12,098 nt of DNA from Planctomycetota bacterium (GTDB lineage: Bacteria; Planctomycetota; DG-23; SLPQ01). The DNA is taken from positions 1 to 12,098 of the forward strand of contig JAGHCE010000201.1 in the NCBI GenBank assembly GCA_021160625.1, written 5' to 3'. The notes beneath the pieces were generated by a model. That model was not told the DNA's origin. It made no database searches and saw only the letters and a list, made by a program, of their open reading frames with translations. The position numbers and the translations under genes were made by a program. Positions 1-8,087 of this stretch are shown here, piece by piece (the stretch's first letter is position 1; each line of letters begins with the position of its first letter).

Positions 1-1011
1 CTAAAAGGTATGCCCGGGCTGGTGGACGTGCGGCGAAGCTGGTACTTCGACAAGACGGAAAAACAGATCATTGTCGACCCGGAGCTGGCCCGTCTTTATG
101 GTACGAGCCCGGCCCAGGCCGCCGAAGATCTAAAAGTGGCCGTAAAAGGCGTGGCCCCCACGATGATGCGCCTCAAGGGCTTCCTCGACATCCCCATCAA
201 GGTCCAGTATGCCAACGAGGACCTTCACAGTCCCCGCCAGCTCGAGCAGGCCTACGTGGCGACACTCTACGGGCCGATGCCGTTGCGTGCTTTTGCAACC
301 GTGGAAACCAAACACGATCAGCCTTTCGTAACCCGCGAACGCCTCCAGGACACGATCGACATCACCGGTATCAATACTGTCTACACCATCCAGCAAGTCG
401 CCAAAATGGCCGAAAAACGGCTGAACAATATCAAGACGCCCGAAGGCTACGTGATCGATGTCTCCGGTACGAACGCCAATATGGAAGTCGGCAACAAGGA
501 GATGAGCGGCGCCCTGATGATAGGACTGGTACTTCTCTATTTCCTGATAATGGGTATGTTCAATTCGTTTCGCCACCCCGTTACCATAATGCTCTCAATA
601 CCCCTTGCCGTGGCCGGCGCGCTGTGGGGGCTGCTGCTCTTCGACAAGCCTATGTGCAAGCCGGCCTTTATGGGCCTGATCCTCCTTGGCGGAACCATAG
701 TAAACAACAGCATCCTCCTGTTGGATTACATCATCGAAGCGCGCAAGAGGGGCGTACCCCAGGATGAAGCGATCGTCAAGTCGGTTCGTGTGCGTATCCG
801 TCCCATTATGATGACGACGCTCGCCACCATCATAGGGCTCGCTCCCCTTATCCTGGAGCTGGCCGTGGGGATGGAGAGAATGAGCCCCCTGGCCATAGTA
901 GCGGCGGCCGGCCTGGCGATTGGAACCCTGGTAACAATGGTGATTACTCCCATAATTTACTCCGTCGTGGAGAGCCTCATCGGTTACGCCCGTAGAATAT
1001 TCGCGTCGTAA
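1..1011 (+). CDS. RND-family efflux transporter, C-terminal part (5' end outside window)
   Basis: Inner-membrane proton-driven pump of the AcrB/RND superfamily. The reading frame is open from base 1 (LKG before the first Met at base 10), so the visible 336 residues are the C-terminal third of a protein that usually exceeds 1,000 residues; the Met at base 10 is not the true start. The first ~165 residues are periplasmic porter/docking sequence. They are followed by five hydrophobic segments typical of TM8-TM12: GALMIGLVLLYFLIMGMF, a segment ending PLAVAGALWGLLLF, GLILLGGTIVNNSILLLDYI, the conserved block RIRPIMMTTLATIIGLAPL, and a last helix rich in Gly/Ala near the stop. The loop with GVPQDEAIVKSVRVRIRPI matches the family's conserved cytoplasmic stretch before TM11. 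It ends in TAA and converges on the ABC exporter operon. Substrate cannot be judged. Family assignment is secure. Confidence 0.93.
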   Translation, partial: LKGMPGLVDVRRSWYFDKTEKQIIVDPELARLYGTSPAQAAEDLKVAVKGVAPTMMRLKGFLDIPIKVQYANEDLHSPRQLEQAYVATLYGPMPLRAFATVETKHDQPFVTRERLQDTIDITGINTVYTIQQVAKMAEKRLNNIKTPEGYVIDVSGTNANMEVGNKEMSGALMIGLVLLYFLIMGMFNSFRHPVTIMLSIPLAVAGALWGLLLFDKPMCKPAFMGLILLGGTIVNNSILLLDYIIEARKRGVPQDEAIVKSVRVRIRPIMMTTLATIIGLAPLILELAVGMERMSPLAIVAAAGLAIGTLVTMVITPIIYSVVESLIGYARRIFAS

Positions 1012-1236
1012 AGCGGCCTGGGAATATCTACGGGGGCTCTTGGAGAGGAGGTGCTTTTTTTCGGGCACCGTCTCAGCGCTATAGATGACGCCCTGTTGAA
1101 TCTCCACGGTTACAGTCCGAATATCGGGCCGGCTGATGCAGGACATCGTCGTATCATTCAGAGGCGAGGAAATCAAGCGCATCGAGCATCTTCGGCGGCT
1201 GCTCTCCTCGACCGCACCCGGCACCCCGGCGAGGTT
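1012..1236. other. Convergent intergenic region
   Basis: This 225-base gap lies between the 3' ends of the RND gene and the permease gene. I see no credible gene in it. A short inverted repeat GGTGC...GCACC (1050-1054 and 1065-1069) has a T-run in its loop rather than after its stem, so it is not a convincing intrinsic terminator. How the two convergent transcripts end is not evident from the sequence. Confidence 0.5.
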
Positions 1237-2499
1237 TCACTCGTGGCGAAGCGCCACAATCGGGTCAAGCCCTGCGGCTCTCACTGCGGGATACAGGCCA
1301 AAGACAATCCCGACCGACATACTTATGCCGAGCGAGAGGACCAAGCTATAAAGCGTAACGACCGTAGGCATCCCGGAAAAGATAGTGATCATCCACGGGA
1401 TAAACAACCCTACGGCGATGCCGATGAGTCCTCCAACCGTGCTTAGCACGACCGTTTCGATGAGGAACTGGCTGATTATCTGTCTGCGCTTGGCGCCGAT
1501 TGCGCGGCGGATGCCTATCTCTCGCGTTCGTTCCGTTACCGAGGCCAGCATAATATTCATAATGCCGATGCCTCCGACGAGCAGGCTGATCGCCGCGATC
1601 GAACCAAGCACTATGTTGAACGTACGCTTCGTGGCCTCGGCCTGCCTCAAGAGCGCAAGCGGAATACTGATCTGATAGTCCTGCTTCTTGTGAAACCTCT
1701 TGAGCATAGCCTCAAGCGCCAGCGCTACCGGTTGCACTGTTTGGATATTATCCGCTTCGATGAGCAGCTGGTGGAGTTCAACGCGCTCCATCTCCCTCGA
1801 GCCCGACGTTCTCCTTATGTTCACGTCGCCGAACCTTTCGCGGCAGACGCTTATCGGTATGTACGCGTCGATTTCGCGGTCAGGTGTTTGGATCTTGCCG
1901 CCGCCCTGTTCGCTCCGGATAATTCCCACGACCTCGAAGCAATTGCCGCCTATGCGTATCGCCTGCCCGATCGTGTGCCGTGTCGCAAGAAGCCGCCTGG
2001 CACCGTACTCGGTCAGTACGCACACCGCTGAATGCTCATCGATATCGCGGCGGACTAAAGTCCTTCCCGCAACGAGCCCTCTCTTCACGAGCTCGAACCA
2101 CCCCGCCGTCGTGCCGACTATCCTGAGTTCGAGAGTCCTTTCGCCGAGGATGCCGTTTTTCCGCACGAGCTTCACAGGTACGGCCCGCAAGACGTGCGGA
2201 ATCGTCTCCTCCACCCGCAGTTGGTCATCGTAAAGCAGCCCGTAAACGCTCATAAAGCTCCGCACGGTGCTGGCGGCTTCATCCTCGCGCGACTTGACGG
2301 CGCTCAGGATAATGTTGTTGCTGCCCAGCTTCCTGATTCGATCGAGCGCTTCGCGGCTGGCGCCTTCGCCCACCGACAGCATCGCTATGACGCTGCCGAC
2401 GCCGAAAACCAGGCCGAGTACGGTCAAAAACGACCGCAGCTTATGAAGCAGCAGCGTCTTGACGCCGAGGTGGATGTTTCGAAGGAGTTTACTTCGCAT
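1237..2499 (-). CDS. ABC transporter permease, MacB/FtsX family
   Basis: Membrane subunit of a MacB-type exporter, 420 residues from the chosen start. It has TM1 at about 24-44, a large periplasmic MacB-core domain at about 45-290, and an FtsX domain with three TM segments at about 294-317, 344-370 and 384-404. The cytoplasmic coupling loop ERTREIGIRRAIGAKR (323-338) and the ending PAVRAAGLDPIVALRHE are classic family signatures. In E. coli MacB the ATPase is fused to this domain; here it is a separate gene just upstream, as in YknYZ and Lol-type systems. Upstream in-frame Met codons exist (to 2571), but the ATG at 2499 is preferred: GAGGG lies about 9 bases before it and the protein then begins with the typical MRSKLLRNIHLG. 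It overlaps the ATPase stop by 11 bases, implying translational coupling. Last gene of the operon. Probable role: mechanotransmission export of a drug, lipid or peptide from the periplasm; substrate unknown. Confidence 0.93.
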   Translation of the reverse strand: MRSKLLRNIHLGVKTLLLHKLRSFLTVLGLVFGVGSVIAMLSVGEGASREALDRIRKLGSNNIILSAVKSREDEAASTVRSFMSVYGLLYDDQLRVEETIPHVLRAVPVKLVRKNGILGERTLELRIVGTTAGWFELVKRGLVAGRTLVRRDIDEHSAVCVLTEYGARRLLATRHTIGQAIRIGGNCFEVVGIIRSEQGGGKIQTPDREIDAYIPISVCRERFGDVNIRRTSGSREMERVELHQLLIEADNIQTVQPVALALEAMLKRFHKKQDYQISIPLALLRQAEATKRTFNIVLGSIAAISLLVGGIGIMNIMLASVTERTREIGIRRAIGAKRRQIISQFLIETVVLSTVGGLIGIAVGLFIPWMITIFSGMPTVVTLYSLVLSLGISMSVGIVFGLYPAVRAAGLDPIVALRHE

Positions 2500-3232
2500 C
2501 GTCTTCACCCTCGATGCGATCGATAACACCGTCGAGAAGGTGCAATCGCCTCTTCGCATAAGAAGCGACATGCTCTTCGTGTGTTACGAGAATGACTGTC
2601 TTGCCCTGCGAATTCAATTCGCACAGCAGATCCATAATCTGTTCGCCGGTGGACGAGTCGAGGTTGCCGGTCGGCTCGTCGGCCAGGAGAACCCAGGGGT
2701 CGTTGGCCAGGGCCCGTGCTATCGCCACGCGCTGCTGCTGGCCGCCGGAGAGCTCCGCGGGCTTGTGGCGAAGCCTGTCGCCGAGGGTGACCATATCGGC
2801 AAGCTCACGCGCTCGCGCGGCGCTTTTCGATGCTTCCCAGCCGAGATAGTAAAGCGGCAGCTCGATGTTTTCCTGCACGGTAAGCTGCATAATCAGGTTG
2901 AAGCTCTGGAAGATGAACCCCAGTTCGCGAAGGCGCAGTTGGCTCAGTTCGTCGTCGTCAAGGAGGCTCACGTCGGCCCCGTTGAGGAGGTACCTCCCGG
3001 ACGTCGGCCTGTCAAGGCAGCCGAGCAGGTTGAGCAGGGTGCTCTTGCCTGAGCCGCTGGGCCCCATAACGGCCCAGAAACCGCCCTTTTCGAAGGAGAC
3101 GCTGACTCCCGCCAGCGCATGCACCTCTTCGGTGCCCATCAGGTAGGTCTTGCAAACGTCTTCGAGGTCGACAAGCGCCTGCGAGGTCGAGACCGCCGCT
3201 GCCGACGGATCCGGTTTTGCCAGGTCGCTCAC
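2489..3232 (-). CDS. ABC transporter ATP-binding protein, MacB/LolD type
   Basis: Cytoplasmic ATPase of 247 residues that powers the adjacent permease. All nucleotide-binding motifs are intact: Walker A GPSGSGKST (57-65), Q-loop Gln109 in FQSFNLI, signature LSGGQQQRVAIARAL (161-175), Walker B VLLADEP (181-187) followed by TGNLDS, and the switch His in LVTHE (His218). The sequence GCLDRPTSGRYLLNG and the Q-loop surroundings are typical of the MacB/LolD/FtsE subfamily rather than importers. The start is a GTG in the overlap GTGA, whose TGA ends the upstream adaptor gene; GGGAG lies about 8 bases upstream. The first ~18 residues are an Ala/Ser-rich extension before the domain proper (LVDLEDVCKTY). 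It should pair with the permease and the adaptor as a MacA-MacB-TolC-like machine. Confidence 0.95.
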   Translation of the reverse strand: MSDLAKPDPSAAAVSTSQALVDLEDVCKTYLMGTEEVHALAGVSVSFEKGGFWAVMGPSGSGKSTLLNLLGCLDRPTSGRYLLNGADVSLLDDDELSQLRLRELGFIFQSFNLIMQLTVQENIELPLYYLGWEASKSAARARELADMVTLGDRLRHKPAELSGGQQQRVAIARALANDPWVLLADEPTGNLDSSTGEQIMDLLCELNSQGKTVILVTHEEHVASYAKRRLHLLDGVIDRIEGEDDAK

Positions 3233-5100
3233 TGAGGCTTCTCCCGGTCGTCCGTCCCGGCGGAGCCGCCTCTCGCGCCACGGTCTGCACTCGCCTCAGA
3301 AGAGCCGTCTCTCGCGGGGTGCTCGCCGCGACCGCCGCGGCCGCCCCGCATCTTGCGCAGTTTTTCCCTGTCTTCTTCCGAAAGGTTCTCACGCCACTTG
3401 CGCTGCTCTTCCGGCGTCATATTCCTCAATTTCTGCAAGTCGAGGCCGGACTCCTCTGGCAGAGCCTCGGCATCCTCAGGGCCTGCAGGCGCCGGAGCGC
3501 TCCCCTCTACTGCCTCCTCACGCGGGCCTCCCGGGCTCTTTTTCGATTCCGCCCGGCCCTCGCGTCGGACCTTCACCTGGTCCGTTATCTGCGACGGCGC
3601 CAGCGGAGGAGCCAGCAGCACCTTTTCTCCGGGTTCGAGACCGCTGGTGATTCTTATCACGCGGTTGTTGTCGAAACCCACCTCCACCCGCCGCGGTCGG
3701 TCACCGTCGGGGCCCTTAACGTAAACGGTGTACTCGCCGCCGACCTGCAGTACGCATTGCACGGGAACGTAAGTCGCGTTTTCGTATTCCTCAACGATTA
3801 TCTCAACCCGGCAGCTCATCCCTGGGCGCAGGCCGGCGGCGTCGCCGTCGAGGTCAATCTGCGTGCTGTAGACCTTGAGGTCCGGATTCAGCCACGCGCT
3901 CTGCGCATCCGGAAGGAGGCCGATCTTTGTAACGTGTCCGGTGAACGCGCGCCCGGGAAACGCATCGACGGTGATCCTCGCCGGCATACCTTTGGTGATC
4001 TTGCGAAGGCTTGCTTCCTGCACCTTGACCTCGGCCATCATAGCCGAGGCCGTGGGCAGGTGCACCAGTTCCTGGCGTTCTCTCACCTCCTGGCCTTCCT
4101 CCAGCGGCTCCTGATTGCCCCTCCAGCCGCCGCGCCCCGTGGTCGCGTAGACCACCATTCCGGCAACAGGAGCCTTCACCTTGCATTTACCGATCTGCTC
4201 GACGAGCTTGTCGAGATTGTCTTTCTGACGGTTGTACTCGGACTGTTTCGCCTTGAAATCCGCCTGGACCTGCACGACATCCGCCGCAGCCTTGCGCCTG
4301 GCCCGCTCAAGCGCCATACCGGCTTGCTCGACGTCGCTTTCAAGCTGGGCCAGCGTGCGCGGGTGCGTGTACTCCTTGAACACCGAGAGGTCGCGCTCGG
4401 CCTGCTTGAGCATAATCTCGGCGCGCGTTGTTGCCAGCTCGTCGGCCTGAAGTTCGGTCTTTGTAATGTAACGTTCCCCGCTTAGCCGCTTCGACCAATT
4501 GAGCTTGTCGATGGCGCGTTTTTGCTCCTCCTTGGCCAGGGTGATGTCGGCCTCGGCCTGCTGAAGCTCCTGAGGGTATTCGCCTTCGACGTATTTCTTC
4601 AGATCGATCCTGGCGAACTTATCGTTCAGTTCGGCCTTCGCCACGTCGCTTGCCGCCTGGCTCTTCGTTACTTCAAGGTTCTCCCTCGAGCTTATGAAGG
4701 AGGCCTCCGCTTTGAGCACCGTTATCTCCTGCGCGCCTTGCCTGTCGACAAGGTTGCTCGAATCGAGCTCAACCAGGAGGTCGCCCGGTTCCACGTGCGT
4801 GCCTTCTGGTATAAGAGAGAGAATGGTGGACCGCCCTTCGACCTCGCTCTTGACGACGACCCGTTCGCTGCTCTGGACGGTGCCCGCTTCGCTGACGCTG
4901 ATGACGAGGGGCCCGGACTTGACTTCCACCACCGGCACGTCGCTTTGGGACTCCCCTGCCCCGCCCAGTACGGACACAAGGCCGACGATGACGATCACCC
5001 CTACGAGCAGCAAACCCGCCACCGCCACCCTGTTCCATCCGGGGGTCGTCAGCACCTTCAGAAGCCCGGCATTACCCTTCTTCATCGCCTTTGTACTCAC
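3229..5100 (-). CDS. Periplasmic adaptor (HlyD/MacA-type membrane fusion protein) with long C-terminal tail
   Basis: Links the ABC permease to the outer-membrane channel. From the GTG at 5100 it has 623 residues, against roughly 370-400 for MacA. It has one N-terminal TM segment (about 24-45), a first lipoyl half (about 78-116), a long alpha-helical hairpin (about 125-303), a second lipoyl half beginning CKVKAPVAGMVVY (306-318), and beta-barrel and membrane-proximal domains to about 510, including LRPGMSCRVEI. Residues about 515-623 are an extra low-complexity tail rich in Glu, Pro, Gly and Arg. The tail holds a helical motif (MTPEEQRKW then LSEEDREKLRKM, 561-584) and then an RGG-rich end. 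AGGGAGG at 5115-5109, 8 bases upstream, favours this GTG over the ATG at 5085 or the earlier Met at 5142. It overlaps the upstream channel gene by 29 bases. Role is well supported; substrate is unknown. Confidence 0.92.
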   Translation of the reverse strand: MSTKAMKKGNAGLLKVLTTPGWNRVAVAGLLLVGVIVIVGLVSVLGGAGESQSDVPVVEVKSGPLVISVSEAGTVQSSERVVVKSEVEGRSTILSLIPEGTHVEPGDLLVELDSSNLVDRQGAQEITVLKAEASFISSRENLEVTKSQAASDVAKAELNDKFARIDLKKYVEGEYPQELQQAEADITLAKEEQKRAIDKLNWSKRLSGERYITKTELQADELATTRAEIMLKQAERDLSVFKEYTHPRTLAQLESDVEQAGMALERARRKAAADVVQVQADFKAKQSEYNRQKDNLDKLVEQIGKCKVKAPVAGMVVYATTGRGGWRGNQEPLEEGQEVRERQELVHLPTASAMMAEVKVQEASLRKITKGMPARITVDAFPGRAFTGHVTKIGLLPDAQSAWLNPDLKVYSTQIDLDGDAAGLRPGMSCRVEIIVEEYENATYVPVQCVLQVGGEYTVYVKGPDGDRPRRVEVGFDNNRVIRITSGLEPGEKVLLAPPLAPSQITDQVKVRREGRAESKKSPGGPREEAVEGSAPAPAGPEDAEALPEESGLDLQKLRNMTPEEQRKWRENLSEEDREKLRKMRGGRGGRGEHPARDGSSEASADRGARGGSAGTDDREKPQ

Positions 5101-7042
5101 GCCACAAACCTCCCTGGTCAACTTTGAGCAAACCCATATCACGCTGCAATTCGAGCTGCGCCACGCGGTAGTCGACGAGCGCCGCGGTCAACTGGTTCTG
5201 CGCGGAGACAAATGCTTCCTGAGCCTCCAGGACGTCACGGATTTCGGCCCTGCCGGCCTGCAGGAAAAGCTCGGTACTCAGGACCCTCCGCTCGGCGAGT
5301 CTTACGGCCGTCGCCTGTATCCTGATTGTCTCCCGCGAGCTCAGGAGATTGCGAAGGGCGCTTCTTACATCGAGCTTTATCTGGTCCTCCAATTCCTGCA
5401 CCGCCCGCACCGAGCGTTCAAGCGCTATGAAGCTCTTTCGATACGCGTTTCGCTCGGCGTCCCTGTCCCAGGGCAAGTCGGCGAGGAAGCCTGCGCTGTA
5501 GGAACCCCTTTCAAATCGCAGTTGGGCGTTTGGCTCGTCCGCCGAGGAGATGCTGCGTCTTTCGCCGGCGCTGAGGCCCCCCACGACGTCGAAACCGGCC
5601 TTCAATGCCTCCGCAGCCACGACCACCTTTCTCTGCGCATCGTACACCTCGTCCCGCGCGGTGCGGAGGTCAAGACGATTTTCAAGCGCCAGCTGTGTCG
5701 CTTCACGCGTATCCATCTCCAGAGGCCCGCCGCCTTCTCGCGTCGGCTCTTTTAGGACGACCGGGGCATCGGCCGGTAGTGACTCAGCCGCAGACTCTTC
5801 TCCGCCAGGCGGCACAGCGTCGGCGGCGTCGGGCGCCGTTTCAACAGCCTCCTGGAGGGTTTTGCCGATCTTTTCAAGTGCATCCCTGTCGAGCTCGACG
5901 TCGGCGTCGGCGGGAAGCCCGATTTCGATCTTGAAGTTGTCCAGCCGGTTCCGGCACCTTTCCCGTGCGCTGATCCACCGGCCCCTTGCGCGAAGTTCGT
6001 CCTGGACGGTCTGGTTCACCTGGATTTCAGGCAGTCTGCCGGCGTCGGCCATACGCCGGGCGCGCCTCGCGGACGTTATGAGCCTCTTGTAGTTGTCTTC
6101 GGCGTTTTGCAGCTCGTCGTACTGCTGGAGGACCGCCAGGTAGTCGCTGGCAATATTCACCGCGAATACACGCTTAAAACGCTCGAACGAATACACGGCG
6201 TAGACGACGTCGCGCTGGGCTTGTTCGAGGGGCCATGCGGCGACGTGCCGGCCGGCGCCGCGCATAAGAGGTATCGATATGCTTGCGTCCGCCAGGATGC
6301 CGAATGAAGATTCCCGGTCCCCGGTCAACATCTTCGCGAGGTCCAGTGTAAGCGCCGCCCCTATCGACACGCCGTTTTCGAGGAGCCTCGACCAGCTGAT
6401 CCCGCCGGTCGAATCCACGCCGGTTTCCGTGTCGCCGGCGGCATGGTTGCTTTCAACGGTACTGTCGAGAGAGCCGTTGAGGATGCCTTTGAAGTTCTCC
6501 TTTTCGAGATCAAGGTCGAGCGCTTCCTCGAAGAGCTGCTCCTTTTGCGCCTGGTATTCCCTGCTGTTTCGCGCCGCTATCTGGAGGGCATCGAGAAGCC
6601 CGATTTTGACCGGCTCCGGGTTCTCGCCGGGTTTGCCGATGTCAACCGGCGGCGTCGCGGCGGGATAGTTCTTTTCGGGCCAGTGTTTGATTTCGGCGAG
6701 CTGATCGGTACCCAGCGACTCGGGCCCGGCGACGAGCAGGCCCTGCTCGACGATCAGCCGCCTGCGGAACGTGTCGGAAGGTTTCTCTATCGTGAACGGC
6801 TCCGCGTGCCCCAGAGCCTCGATCTGTTTCTCTTCGATTATTCGCGCCGCCCTCCTGTCGGCGTCTTCGCGATGCGCGGTGGGTGACTTGCAGCCCGCCG
6901 CTGCGACCAGAAGCGCCAATGCCGCCGCCGCAAACCGCGCCGGCCTCCAGGGGTGCGGCGCTCGGATTCTTGAATTCGAGATCGCCTTTATGCGGCCGCT
7001 GCGCCTTTCAAAACCGCAAAGATATGGATTTCCACAAGTCAT
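5072..7042 (-). CDS. TolC-family outer-membrane efflux lipoprotein
   Basis: Outer-membrane channel component of the exporter, 656 residues from the ATG at 7042, longer than the usual ~430-500. The N terminus has a long basic n-region, a hydrophobic stretch and a lipobox ending AAAGC (Cys51), so it is probably a lipoprotein. Two outer-membrane-efflux repeats are visible: the first starts near IGLLDALQIAARNSREY, the second near DTREATQLALENRLDLRT, which is the usual duplicated helical barrel unit. Between them is an acidic, Ala/Pro/Glu-rich linker without clear structure. The start is not certain. A GTG at 7066 would overlap the previous stop as GTGA but has no visible Shine-Dalgarno; GGAGG (7060-7056) lies 13 bases before the ATG at 7042, a long spacing. 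Its 3' end overlaps the adaptor gene by 29 bases. Sequence just after the lipid-Cys (ADRRAARIIEEKQIEALG) resembles Planctomycetota channel lipoproteins, from memory. Confidence 0.9.
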   Translation of the reverse strand: MTCGNPYLCGFERRSGRIKAISNSRIRAPHPWRPARFAAAALALLVAAAGCKSPTAHREDADRRAARIIEEKQIEALGHAEPFTIEKPSDTFRRRLIVEQGLLVAGPESLGTDQLAEIKHWPEKNYPAATPPVDIGKPGENPEPVKIGLLDALQIAARNSREYQAQKEQLFEEALDLDLEKENFKGILNGSLDSTVESNHAAGDTETGVDSTGGISWSRLLENGVSIGAALTLDLAKMLTGDRESSFGILADASISIPLMRGAGRHVAAWPLEQAQRDVVYAVYSFERFKRVFAVNIASDYLAVLQQYDELQNAEDNYKRLITSARRARRMADAGRLPEIQVNQTVQDELRARGRWISARERCRNRLDNFKIEIGLPADADVELDRDALEKIGKTLQEAVETAPDAADAVPPGGEESAAESLPADAPVVLKEPTREGGGPLEMDTREATQLALENRLDLRTARDEVYDAQRKVVVAAEALKAGFDVVGGLSAGERRSISSADEPNAQLRFERGSYSAGFLADLPWDRDAERNAYRKSFIALERSVRAVQELEDQIKLDVRSALRNLLSSRETIRIQATAVRLAERRVLSTELFLQAGRAEIRDVLEAQEAFVSAQNQLTAALVDYRVAQLELQRDMGLLKVDQGGLWREYKGDEEG

Positions 7043-7062
7043 TTTCCGTGTCTTTCCTCCAC

Positions 7063-7593
7063 TCACCGGTCGTCGGGGGCCGTCGGGTCGGTCACGGCGG
7101 AGCCTTCGTCCTTGCCCCTGCCCGCGGGCTCCTTGCCGGGGAACCTGTGATGGAGCCCCTTGCGGCCTTCTTCCATCAGCTGCTCATACCGCGCTTTCTG
7201 CTCTTCGTCGAGGACCGCCTTCGTGCGTTCGACGGCTTGTACAAAAAGTTTTTCCCTTTCGCTCTTCACGGCATCGAGATCTTGCTTCTCGGTCGCCATT
7301 ATGCGCTTGTAGACCTCCACCTGGTCCTCCTTGAGGAGGGCCTCCACCGCCGCCTGGCGCTTGCTTCGCACCTCTTCGGACTGATCCCGTAGTCTTTTCT
7401 TGCCCTCTCCCATCACTTCCGACCAGATCCGGCGGATTTGCTCGCGCTGCCCGCTGCCGAGGTTAAGCTCCCGCGAAAGGAGCGAGCCCCGGCCGCGCTC
7501 CCGGCCACCAGGCGCGAGAAATATACCCCCGGCAACGCCCGCCGCGAAAACCACGAGAAAACAGACAAACATCACTGCCCTGGCCTTGTTCAT
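7063..7593 (-). CDS. Small membrane-anchored Spy/CnrX-like (heavy-metal-resistance family) periplasmic protein
   Basis: Protein of 176 residues with an N-terminal TM anchor or uncleaved signal (about 7-27), followed by a charged, all-helical periplasmic domain. Two family-like helix starts are visible: LNLGSGQREQIRRIW (43-57) and LDEEQKARYEQL (128-139). These recall the LTxxQ-type repeats of Spy/CpxP/CnrX proteins. The last ~25 residues are a disordered, polar tail. The core has almost no His or Cys (His only at 148-149), so CnrX-style metal ligands are not evident; a chaperone or stress-sensor role is at least as likely as metal sensing. The start ATG overlaps the anti-sigma stop as ATGA, with GGAG 8 bases upstream; an upstream in-frame Met at 7629 would overlap the anti-sigma gene further and is less likely. 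Its place between the anti-sigma and pump genes suggests it modulates the sigma/anti-sigma switch. Confidence 0.78.
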   Translation of the reverse strand: MNKARAVMFVCFLVVFAAGVAGGIFLAPGGRERGRGSLLSRELNLGSGQREQIRRIWSEVMGEGKKRLRDQSEEVRSKRQAAVEALLKEDQVEVYKRIMATEKQDLDAVKSEREKLFVQAVERTKAVLDEEQKARYEQLMEEGRKGLHHRFPGKEPAGRGKDEGSAVTDPTAPDDR

Positions 7594-8057
7594 TTTCCGT
7601 TCTCCAGGGAAAGGTCCGCCACCATCCAACGAGCGAGGACGTACTCGCCGTTGGCCTCAAGCCCCGCATCCGGCCCGGCCGACAGGACGACGCTTTCCAG
7701 GACTTCGTTGCGCGCAATTCTCGCAATTCCCGACGGCTGCGCCGAGGGCTCCCTGTAAAAGAGGACCAGGCACGCCACCGCGATACCGGCAGCAACCGCC
7801 GCAAATGTCTCCGCCGTCCTCACAAGCGAACGCTCCCGCGCCCGGGCGCAACGCGCCCGCAGCCGCTCCAGCGCATCTTCAGGCATACGGGGCAGTTGCG
7901 CCGACTGGAGGAGGGAGCTCAGCCGACGAAGTTCGGCCAGTTCTCTTGAACAGAGGCGGCACCCCTCGATGTGCCGCTCCATCCGCCGGTGCTCATCGGG
8001 GGACAGTTCCCCATCGTGGTAGGCGGCGACCTTTCCTGTTTCCGGACAAGTGCTCAT
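7590..8057 (-). CDS. Transmembrane anti-sigma factor with zinc-binding (ZAS-type) domain
   Basis: Protein of 155 residues that should hold the upstream ECF sigma factor inactive at the membrane. The cytoplasmic N-terminal domain has the zinc anti-sigma motif HxxxCxxC as HIEGCRLC (His29, Cys33, Cys36), with His14 in AAYHDGELSPDE as the likely additional ligand. A linker rich in Arg leads to one TM segment (about 83-101), leaving a short periplasmic domain of about 54 residues ending in SLENGK. This is the expected topology for regulated release by a periplasmic signal. The gene lies 30 bases after the sigma gene and overlaps the Spy-like gene by four bases (ATGA). Only a weak purine-rich sequence precedes its ATG. 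The short periplasmic part leaves little room for an autonomous sensor domain, which fits a partner such as the next protein. Confidence 0.9.
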   Translation of the reverse strand: MSTCPETGKVAAYHDGELSPDEHRRMERHIEGCRLCSRELAELRRLSSLLQSAQLPRMPEDALERLRARCARARERSLVRTAETFAAVAAGIAVACLVLFYREPSAQPSGIARIARNEVLESVVLSAGPDAGLEANGEYVLARWMVADLSLENGK

Positions 8058-8087
8058 TTTCCAAACCCCGCCGGAGCGAGCCCAGCG

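Noticed and set aside
1050..1069. Inverted repeat GGTGC/GCACC with T-run as a terminator
   Set aside because: The T-run is in the loop, not after the stem, and the stem has only five pairs; not a convincing terminator on either strand.
1244..1257. Perfect hairpin GTGGCG-AAG-CGCCAC near the permease end
   Set aside because: It lies inside the last conserved codons of the permease (VALRHE), so the symmetry follows from the coding sequence. There is no T-run.
3217..4485. Plus-strand open frame of 422 codons opposite the adaptor gene
   Set aside because: The adaptor on the other strand has clear lipoyl, hairpin and barrel domains. This frame shows only Arg/Leu-rich shadow sequence.
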